Positions 58,156-64,000 of a stretch of DNA of 64,000 bases are shown here, one piece after another (position 1 is the stretch's first letter; every line of letters begins with the position of its first letter). Location: the NCBI RefSeq assembly GCF_040529335.1, contig NZ_CP159534.1, positions 2,294,001 through 2,358,000 of the forward strand, given 5' to 3'. The position numbers were made by a program, and so were the translations under genes. This DNA is from Streptomyces sp. HUAS MG91 (GTDB taxonomy: Bacteria; Actinomycetota; Actinomycetes; Streptomycetales; Streptomycetaceae). A model generated the notes under the pieces. The model was not told where the DNA came from. It ran no database searches and worked only from the letters and a program-made list of their open reading frames with translations.

Positions 58156-59376
58156 TCACTTCTTCTTCGGTACGTGCAGTTCGACCTCGGTGCCCTGACC
58201 GGGTACGGAGATCAGCTCGGCGGTGCCGCCGATGTCGCGCAGTCTGCCCCGGATGGACTGGGCGACGCCGAGCCTGCCCTCGCCCTCGGCCTGGGCGAGG
58301 CGGCCCTCCGGGATGCCGGGTCCGTCGTCCCGTACGGTCACGATCACCGCCTCCGGCTCGTCCTCCACCAGGATCCAGGCCCGCGCTCCCTCACCCGCGT
58401 GCTGTCGCACATTGTCCAGGGCGGCACTGACAGCGGCGGCCAGTTCGCGGGCGGCGGCGGACGGCATCAGCACGGCGGTGCCGGGTGCGGAGAAGGTGGT
58501 CAGGGCGTTGGCGTGCGGGGCGAGCAGCGGGCGCAGGTCCCGCGGTCCTTCGGTACCGGGCGGCGCGTCGGCCTCGGCATAGGTGGTGACGGCCCGGACG
58601 ACCGCCCCCTGGGACAGGTCCTCCGAGGCGCGGGACGGCTGGCGCAGCCCTTCGGCGACCAGGGTGCGCAGCGCGATCTCCTGCTCGCCCGCCATCCGGC
58701 CCAGCTCGGCGGCCTCGCCGCCCAGGGCGGTGCCGCGCCGCTGCACCATGGCGAGGACCTGGAGCACGCTGTCGTGGATGTCGCGGGCCAGCCGCTCCCG
58801 CTCCCGGGTGGCGGCCTCGATCTCCAGGGCGCGGGCGAGGGTGCGCTCGGAGGCGCGGGCCACCTCGACCACGTAGCCGATCGCTATGCCGGCGATGCAG
58901 ACCAGCAGGACGTTGTGGACGGTGCTGCGGCTGATGTCGCCGCGCTGCACCACGTTGGCCGCGCCGATCAGCACCGACGCGAAGGCCGCCCAGCGCCAGC
59001 CGCCCTTGAGCGCCCAGGCGAGGACCGCGCCCGCCGTCCAGATCGACGGCAGCGTCGAGCCGCCGGTGACCGCCCGCTCGTGCCCCGCGACCGGGGAGAG
59101 CAGGATGCCGGTGACCGCGACGGCCAGGTCGATGGTGAGGAACCGCTTGGTGCAGCGCCGGGCGCCCGACACCTGGGGCAGCGTCGCCAGGGTCCACACC
59201 GCGAGCACGGCGTAGTAGGCGATGCCGACCCAGGGCCGCTCGTACACCTCGTACGCGGAGGCGAAGAGCCCGATCGCGTACACCACCGTCAGTACGCGGT
59301 AGGCCGTCAGGGCACGCCACAGCGGCTGCTCCACCGACATCCGCACCACGCGTTCCCGCCGGGTCGCGCTCCCCAT
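58156..59376 (-). CDS. MacS-type sensor histidine kinase
   Basis: A 406-residue membrane histidine kinase. Five or six membrane helices fill residues 20-165. The phosphoacceptor His is in ERLARDIHDSVLQVLAMVQ (HisKA_3-like), and the ATPase domain has DNVRQHAGEG and RDDGPGIPEG. ATG 59376 is used; the open frame that continues upstream is out of phase with the true acyltransferase gene. It partners with the NarL-type regulator that follows. The signal is unknown, though the membrane domain has no large external sensor loop. Confidence 0.92.
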   Translation of the reverse strand: MGSATRRERVVRMSVEQPLWRALTAYRVLTVVYAIGLFASAYEVYERPWVGIAYYAVLAVWTLATLPQVSGARRCTKRFLTIDLAVAVTGILLSPVAGHERAVTGGSTLPSIWTAGAVLAWALKGGWRWAAFASVLIGAANVVQRGDISRSTVHNVLLVCIAGIAIGYVVEVARASERTLARALEIEAATRERERLARDIHDSVLQVLAMVQRRGTALGGEAAELGRMAGEQEIALRTLVAEGLRQPSRASEDLSQGAVVRAVTTYAEADAPPGTEGPRDLRPLLAPHANALTTFSAPGTAVLMPSAAARELAAAVSAALDNVRQHAGEGARAWILVEDEPEAVIVTVRDDGPGIPEGRLAQAEGEGRLGVAQSIRGRLRDIGGTAELISVPGQGTEVELHVPKKK

Positions 59377-59405
59377 GTCCCCCACCCCCCGAAAAGACGG
59401 CGCCG

Positions 59406-60218
59406 CTAGGGCCTGTCTGGCAATTCCCGTCTGCCCCGCTCCCCGTCCTTCTCCCCGGACTTCTGCGCTTCCTTCTGCGCTTCCTTCTGCGCTTCTTTCT
59501 GTGCTTCTTTCTGTGTTTCCTTCTCGGCCTTCGCCGCCTCCGCGATCTGCCGCTTGGCGGCGGTCGCGTACATGTCGACGTACTCCTGGCCGGAGAGCTT
59601 CATGATCTCGTACATGACCTCGTCGGTCACGGCCCGCAGCACGAACCGGTCGCCCTCCATGCCCTGGTAGCGGGTGAAGTCGAGCGGCTTGCCGATGCGG
59701 ATGCCCGGGCGCATGAGCTTGGGCAGCACCTTGCCCGGCGGCTGGATCTTCTCCGTGTCGATCATCGCGACCGGGATGACGGGCGCGCCGGTGGCCAGCG
59801 CCACGCGCGCGAGACCGCCGGGCTTGCCGCGGTAGAGCCGACCGTCGGGCGAGCGCGTGCCCTCCGGGTAGATGCCGAACAGCTCGCCGCGCTCCAGGAC
59901 CTCGATGCCGCTCTTGATGGCGGCCTCGCCCGCGCCGCGCGAACCGGAGCGGTCCACCGGCAACTGCCCGACGCCCTTGAAGAAGGCGGCCGTCAGCTTG
60001 CCCTTGACCCCCGGAGTGGTGAAGTACTCGGCCTTCGCGATGAAGGTGACCTTGCGGTCGAGCATCGTCGGCAGGAAGAAGGAGTCGGAGAAGGAGAGGT
60101 GGTTGCTGGCCAGGATCGCCGGGCCGGTGGCCGGAATGTTCTCCAGACCCTCCACCCACGGCCGGAAGCCGAGCTTGAGCGGCCCCCCGATGGCCACCTT
60201 CATTGCGCCGTAGATCAA
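59406..60218 (-). CDS. PlsC-family lysophospholipid acyltransferase with QKEA-repeat tail
   Basis: A 270-residue 1-acyl-glycerol-3-phosphate acyltransferase-like protein. The catalytic HX4D motif is NHLSFSDSFFLP and the glycerophosphate-binding motif is YPEGTRSPDGRLYRGKPGG. The C-terminus has four or more tandem QKEA units encoded by a 12-bp repeat. The TTG at 60218 (IYGAMKVAIGG) is chosen because AAGG lies seven bases upstream. ATG 60203 and an upstream GTG 60260 are alternatives. The gene is divergent from the hydrolase. Confidence 0.88.
   Translation of the reverse strand: MIYGAMKVAIGGPLKLGFRPWVEGLENIPATGPAILASNHLSFSDSFFLPTMLDRKVTFIAKAEYFTTPGVKGKLTAAFFKGVGQLPVDRSGSRGAGEAAIKSGIEVLERGELFGIYPEGTRSPDGRLYRGKPGGLARVALATGAPVIPVAMIDTEKIQPPGKVLPKLMRPGIRIGKPLDFTRYQGMEGDRFVLRAVTDEVMYEIMKLSGQEYVDMYATAAKRQIAEAAKAEKETQKEAQKEAQKEAQKEAQKSGEKDGERGRRELPDRP
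59461..59523. repeat. 12-bp tandem repeat inside the acyltransferase gene
   Basis: Five consecutive 12-bp units (TTCTGCGCTTCC and variants, plus a partial sixth) encode QKEA repeats on the minus strand. The first two are identical and later ones diverge by one to three bases. The copy number is likely to vary between strains. Confidence 0.85.
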
Positions 60219-60411
60219 CCCTCTGCCTTCCCTCGTTCCCCGGACCCCGTACACGGACACGTACGCGGATCGGCCCGAGGATCAGACCTTAACCCGCAGG
60301 GCCGCCGGAGGGCCCGACGACCCTGGTCGGTGTCAGTCCGGTCGCGTACGGTGAAGACCTCACTCCCGATGCCCCGATGCCCCCGACATACCCACGAACA
60401 GGAGACCGAAG

Positions 60412-61230
60412 GTGCCGGTCCTTCCTGGAGCCGAGCCGTACCGCCACGACGGCGGCGAGATCGGCGTCCTCCTCTGTCACGGCTTCACCGGAACACCCCA
60501 GTCCCTGCGCCCCTGGGCGGAGTATCTGGCGGAGCGCGGTCTGACCGTCTCGCTCCCCCTGCTGCCCGGGCACGGCACCCGCTGGGAGGACCTTGCGGTC
60601 ACCGCCTGGCAGGACTGGTACGCGGAGGTGGACCGCGCCCTTCGCGATCTCAGGGAGCGCTGCGCGCGGGTCTTCGTCTTCGGTCTGTCGATGGGCGGCG
60701 CGCTCGCGCTGCGGCTCGCGGCCCGCCATGGGGACGACGTGGCGGGTCTCGTTCTGGTGAACCCGGGGAACAAGGTGCACGGCCTGGCCGCGCACGCGCT
60801 CCCCGTCGCGCGGCATCTGGTCCCCAGCATCAAGGGCATCGCCAGCGACATCGCCAAGGAGGGCTCGGAGGAGGTCGGCTACGACCGGGTGCCGCTGCAC
60901 GCCGCGCACCAGCTGCGCCACTTCTTCCGGCTCGTCGACCGTGAGCTGCCGCAGGTGACCCAGCCGCTGGTGGTGCTGCACAGCGTGCGGGACCACGTGG
61001 TGCCGCCCGCCGACTCCGCGCGCGTGCTCAGCCGTGTCTCGTCGACGGACGTCACCGAGATTTTGCTGGAACAGAGCTACCACGTCGCGACGTTGGACCA
61101 TGACGCGGACCGGATCTTCGACGAGAGCGTCGCGTTCATCGACCGGATCGCCCCCCGCGCCGGCCAGACCTCCGGCGAGGGCGGGACAGGCCCCGGCGAG
61201 AGCGCGGAAGGGACGGCCAGCGGTGGCTGA
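60412..61230 (+). CDS. Alpha/beta hydrolase (esterase / monoacylglycerol lipase-like)
   Basis: A 272-residue serine hydrolase. The oxyanion-hole region is LCHGFTGTPQSLRPWAEYLA, the nucleophile elbow is VFGLSMGGALA, the catalytic Asp lies in HSVRDHVVPP and the His in YHVATLDHD. It resembles carboxylesterase Est30 and monoacylglycerol lipases. It is divergent from the acyltransferase, so lipid metabolism is plausible. The C-terminal 25 residues are Gly/Glu-rich. The start is GTG 60412 after GGAGACCGAAG. Confidence 0.88.
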   Translation: MPVLPGAEPYRHDGGEIGVLLCHGFTGTPQSLRPWAEYLAERGLTVSLPLLPGHGTRWEDLAVTAWQDWYAEVDRALRDLRERCARVFVFGLSMGGALALRLAARHGDDVAGLVLVNPGNKVHGLAAHALPVARHLVPSIKGIASDIAKEGSEEVGYDRVPLHAAHQLRHFFRLVDRELPQVTQPLVVLHSVRDHVVPPADSARVLSRVSSTDVTEILLEQSYHVATLDHDADRIFDESVAFIDRIAPRAGQTSGEGGTGPGESAEGTASGG

Positions 61231-61819
61231 GCAGGAGGAGCGGCGGGACCCCGAGAACCACGAGCCGGAGCAGCCGGACGGACAGCAGTCCGACCCGCTG
61301 CTGCCGGCCGACGAGGACGCCGCGTGGGCCGCGATCGTCGCCGGGTACGGGGAGGAGCCGCCGGACCCGCCGGGCGCCAAGCCCTTCAAGTCGGTGGAGG
61401 ACCTGGCGCTCCTCGACCCCGAGACCAATGACTCCCCCGACTCCGGACCGCGCGAGGACACCCCGGGGCCGCTCGGCTCCTCGGTCTCCTTCGCCCCGGG
61501 TGTCGCCGCGACCCCGGGCCCGCGCGACTACTCGGCGTCCGAGCCGTCCGACGACGACCTCGGGGACGACGACGAGGGCCACTTCGTCCAGCCGGACCCG
61601 GAGCTCCCGGAGGCCGACGTCACCTCGAAGTTCGCCTGGCTGGCCGTGGTCGGCGGCCCGCTGCTGCTGCTCCTCGCGGTGCTGCTCGGCTGGGACATGA
61701 CCTGGTGGCTGGCGACGCTCTGCATCGGCGGCTTCCTCGGCGGCTTCGCGACGCTGGTCGCCCGGATGCAGCCGGGCGACGAGGAGGACGACGACCCCGG
61801 GCGCGGCGCGGTCGTCTGA
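61223..61819 (+). CDS. Acidic membrane protein of unknown function
   Basis: A 198-residue protein. The first 130 residues are highly acidic and Pro/Asp/Glu-rich and are probably disordered. Two membrane helices follow (about residues 135-155 and 158-178: FAWLAVVGGPLLLLLAVLLG; TWWLATLCIGGFLGGFATLV), then a short acidic tail. I recognise it as a type common in streptomycetes but not as a named family. The GTG at 61223 overlaps the hydrolase stop by 8 bp, so it is translationally coupled to it. Confidence 0.82.
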   Translation: MAEQEERRDPENHEPEQPDGQQSDPLLPADEDAAWAAIVAGYGEEPPDPPGAKPFKSVEDLALLDPETNDSPDSGPREDTPGPLGSSVSFAPGVAATPGPRDYSASEPSDDDLGDDDEGHFVQPDPELPEADVTSKFAWLAVVGGPLLLLLAVLLGWDMTWWLATLCIGGFLGGFATLVARMQPGDEEDDDPGRGAVV

Positions 61820-61840
61820 CCCGCGGGTGTACGAGGACCG

Positions 61841-61870
61841 AGGCCCGGCCGGAGCTTTCCGGCCGGGCCT
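61841..61870 (+). terminator. Terminator after the acidic membrane protein gene
   Basis: A perfect 13-bp stem, AGGCCCGGCCGGA with TCCGGCCGGGCCT, closes a GCTT loop 21 bp after the stop. It is followed by TCGTCG. Confidence 0.85.
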
Positions 61871-61966
61871 TCGTCGTGCCGGAGGGAACCCGATCGGGGT
61901 CTGCGGCGAAGTACCGGTGAACCAGCCCAAGCCTTCAAGGCGTTCACACGGACGAAAGGAGCCCCG

Positions 61967-62597
61967 ATGGCCGTCGGACCCCGGGAGCATCGGCCGCATC
62001 CGCACGGCGAGAGCGATGCCCGGGCGATCGAACGGTCGCGGGAGGAGCCCGAGCAGTTCGCCGCCCTCTTCGACCGGTACGCCGACGCCGTGCACCACTA
62101 CGCGGCGCGGCGGCTGGGCCCCGAAGCGGCGGAGGATCTGACCGCGGAGACCTTCACCACCGCCTTCAAGCAGCGCCACCGCTTCGACCCGGCCAGATCC
62201 GACGACGCCCGCCCGTGGCTCTTCGGGATCGCCACCAACCTCGTAGGCCGGCACCGCAGGGCGGAGGCGCGCCGCTTCAAGGCGCTGTCCCGCCTGCCGG
62301 AGCCGGTCGAGCACGAGGAGCCGGTGGCCGATCGCGCGGTGTCCCGGGCCGGCGCGCACGATCTGCGCCGGGAACTGGCGGCCGCCCTCGCCGCCCTGCC
62401 GGCGCGGCAGCGGGACGTGCTGCTGCTCGTGGCCTGGACCGACCTCAGTTATGACGAGGCGGCCGAGGCCCTGGGGGGTGCCGGTGGGCACGGTCAGGTC
62501 CCGCCTGAGCCGGGCTCGCAGCGCGTTGCGTGAAGCACTGGGCGGTACCGATCCGACCGCTCCGACCGCCCTCCGGGAGGCATCCGCCCATGACTGA
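61967..62597 (+). pseudogene. ECF-type RNA polymerase sigma factor with an apparent frameshift
   Basis: The start at ATG 61967 reads a clear sigma-70 family ECF factor: region 2 (FDRYADAVHHYAARRL...AEDLTAETFTTAF, DARPWLFGIATNLV) and the start of region 4 (LAALPARQRDVLLLVAWTDLSYDEAAEAL). At a run of six G's (62473-62478) the frame then gives GGAGGHGQ and ends at 62533. Removing one G restores ALGVPVGTVRSRLSRARSAL, the expected region-4 recognition helix, continuing to a TGA at 62595-62597. That stop overlaps the next start (ATGACTGA). It may be a true frameshift, a sequencing error or slippage. Confidence 0.82.
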
Positions 62598-63612
62598 CCG
62601 CGAATTCGATCTGGCCCTCGACGAACTGAGCACCTGGGAGGGGGACGCCGCGCCCCTCGACCCCGCCGCCCGCCACCGGGTCCGTACCCGCCTGCTGTCC
62701 GCGATGGAGACCCGCCGCCGCCCGCTGTGGCAGCGGACCGGTCCGCGGATCGCCGTGTCGGGCCTGGCCACAGCCGCGATCGCCGCGACCGTGCTGGTGG
62801 CGGTGCGCGACGACGGCGGTTCCGCCGCCGCCCGGCCGGCCACGGCCCAGCGGACCGAACAGCCCGCGATGCGGCCGGTGTCGGCCCGGACCGTGCTGAC
62901 CGGAGCCGCCGCCTACGACCGCGAGCACTCCCAGGCCCCCACGACACCACCGCGCGACGACCAGTTCATCTACACCAAGGAGATCGTCAAGGAGACGAAC
63001 CGGAAGACGGGCGGGACCAGGACGTACGTCGACGAGATCTGGCGCTCGGTCGACGGCTCGCAGCGCTCCTGGATCATGGAGATCGGCAAGGGCTGGTGGT
63101 CGGAGCCCCTGAAGAAGAACGAGAGTTCCTGGCCGCCGCAGGACTGGCGGACGCTGGAGAAGCTGCCCACCGACCCGGACAGGCTGATCCTCTCGCTGCT
63201 CCACAAGACCGGCGGGTCCGCCAGGAACGGCTCGCTCGACGGCATCACCGACCAGGACTGGTCCCTCATCCACTTCAGCCTCGCCGGACTGCTCAAGCTC
63301 GTCCCGGTGATGCCCGAGGGCCTGCGCCCGGCGGCGTTCGAGGCCCTCGGCAAGGTGCCGGGGGTGAAGACGGTGCCGAACCAGAAGGACGCGAAGGGCC
63401 GGACCGGCGTGGCGATCACGTACGACGACCCGACGCTCCCCAAGGGCGTCACCAGCTTCGGCGGCTACTTCATCTTCGACCCGAGGACCTACGAGTTCCT
63501 GGGCTCCGAGGACGACCGCTCCTCCGGTGACGGCGCGAAGAAGAAGACGTACACCCAGCTCTCCTACCTGGACAGCTGGGCGATCACCGACAAGGTGAAG
63601 CAGCGCCCGTAG
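62590..63612 (+). CDS. CU044_5270-family membrane protein, sigma-factor partner
   Basis: A 340-residue protein. The N-terminal cytoplasmic part (MTDREFDLALDELSTWEGD) precedes one membrane helix (about residues 48-66, ISGLATAAIAATVLVAV-like). A large external domain with FIYTKEIVKETNRKTGG and TRTYVDEIWRSVDGSQRSW follows. Members of this family sit directly downstream of ECF sigma factors, as here, and are probably their membrane-bound regulators. The ATG overlaps the restored sigma stop by 8 bp, supporting a single coupled unit. The RBS is GGGAGG. Confidence 0.87.
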   Translation: MTDREFDLALDELSTWEGDAAPLDPAARHRVRTRLLSAMETRRRPLWQRTGPRIAVSGLATAAIAATVLVAVRDDGGSAAARPATAQRTEQPAMRPVSARTVLTGAAAYDREHSQAPTTPPRDDQFIYTKEIVKETNRKTGGTRTYVDEIWRSVDGSQRSWIMEIGKGWWSEPLKKNESSWPPQDWRTLEKLPTDPDRLILSLLHKTGGSARNGSLDGITDQDWSLIHFSLAGLLKLVPVMPEGLRPAAFEALGKVPGVKTVPNQKDAKGRTGVAITYDDPTLPKGVTSFGGYFIFDPRTYEFLGSEDDRSSGDGAKKKTYTQLSYLDSWAITDKVKQRP

Positions 63613-63613
63613 C

Positions 63614-64000
63614 TCACGCGGCGGGGATTCTGAGGGCGGCCAGGACCGGCAGATGGTCCGTGGCCGCCCTCAGTTCGTCCGTGTCGAGGAAGTCCGGCAC
63701 CCCGCACCCCAGCACCTCCACGCCCTTGGTGGCCAGGATCGCGTCGATCCGCTGATGGGGGTCGTCCGGCGTCGAGGTGTACTCGCCGCCCCAGGGCGCC
63801 TTCGCCCAGCAGTCCTGGAGCGCCGCGCCGAGGCGCCGGAAGGTCCGCCCGTCCGGCCGCTCGTTGAGGTCGCCGCCCGCGACGGCGTGCTCGACGCCCA
63901 GCTCCGCGATCCGGTCGAGCAGCAGCCCGCCCTGCGCGTACCGCTCGTCCTTCTGCAGGCTCAGGTGGCAGCTGATCACGCCGAGCCGTGCGCCGCCGAA
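63614..64000 (-). CDS. Endonuclease/exonuclease/phosphatase-family protein (C-terminal part)
   Basis: The 3' end is at 63614 and the gene runs off the right edge, so about 129 C-terminal residues are visible. They carry the EEP-fold motifs: VISCHLSLQKDERYAQ, AGGDLNERPDGRT (metal-binding Asp-Asn), IDAILATKGVEVLG and ATDHLPVLAALRI (catalytic Asp-His). These are Mg-dependent phosphodiesterases acting on nucleic acids or phosphoinositides; the specific substrate cannot be deduced. It is convergent with the CU044_5270-family gene, leaving only one base between the stops. Confidence 0.88.
   Translation of the reverse strand, partial: FGGARLGVISCHLSLQKDERYAQGGLLLDRIAELGVEHAVAGGDLNERPDGRTFRRLGAALQDCWAKAPWGGEYTSTPDDPHQRIDAILATKGVEVLGCGVPDFLDTDELRAATDHLPVLAALRIPAA

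Noticed and set aside
59461..59523. Short tandem repeats as a possible CRISPR array
   Set aside because: The unit is 12 bp with no spacers and lies in frame inside an acyltransferase gene.

Overview
The window is high-GC, dense, mostly core chromosome of a Streptomyces-type actinomycete. The evidence is the codon use (G or C in nearly every third position), frequent GTG starts, and a division/cell-wall (dcw) cluster in actinobacterial form: divIVA, yggT, sepF, yggS, pgeF, ftsZ, ftsQ, murG, ftsW, murD, mraY, murF, murE, ftsI, an ftsL-like gene and rsmH, all on the minus strand. Actinobacterial families such as DUF3040, Rv2175c, SAV_6107-HEPN and CU044_5270 support this. No tRNA, rRNA, CRISPR array, prophage or insertion sequence was seen.

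Layout. 1-6.7 kb: a GNAT fragment, rluD, lspA and a DksA-like zinc-finger protein with a histone-H1-like tail (all minus). These are followed by plus-strand ileS behind a translational T-box leader. 6.9-24.8 kb: the dcw cluster, reading towards the left edge and lacking mraZ, murC, ddl and ftsA. 25.2-33.1 kb: a beta-carbonic anhydrase; a MoxR / DUF58 / transglutaminase operon; DUF3040, methyltransferase and HEPN genes. 33.2-36.8 kb: an operon of a degenerate ABC ATPase, a YhgE/Pip membrane protein and a TetR regulator, with a palindromic operator at its promoter. 37.1-43.7 kb: DUF4126, an FAD oxidoreductase, a Tyr/Gln-rich membrane protein, metF, thiE, an Rv2175c-type regulator and a ferredoxin-reductase-like protein. 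44.1-48.5 kb: a TPP riboswitch controlling thiO-thiS-thiG, then a PASTA Ser/Thr kinase. 48.5-51.7 kb: nfo, a His-rich DUF4396 membrane protein behind a CsoR-like operator, a molybdopterin oxidoreductase, bfr and an iron-box-controlled bfd. 51.7-57.4 kb: class II DAHP synthase divergent from an attenuator-controlled fused anthranilate synthase, then a D-2-hydroxyacid dehydrogenase and pfkA. 57.4-64 kb: a two-component system, an acyltransferase, a hydrolase, an acidic membrane protein, a frameshifted sigma factor with its partner gene, and the end of an endonuclease/phosphatase-family gene.

How the parts work together. The dcw block makes lipid II and the divisome; divIVA and sepF link it to polar growth and FtsZ-ring anchoring. 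The aro/trp block couples entry into the shikimate pathway with tryptophan synthesis. The thi genes respond to thiamine pyrophosphate. The bfr/bfd and DUF4396 genes concern iron and probably copper. Five cis-regulatory systems can be read directly from the DNA: T-box, TPP riboswitch, trp attenuator, iron box and CsoR-type operator. No complete undescribed multi-gene system could be proven. The best candidates for new biology are the copper-linked DUF4396 gene, the degenerate-ATPase/Pip/TetR operon, the lone HEPN protein with an intact RX4H motif, and the GXHH-type IleRS under T-box control.
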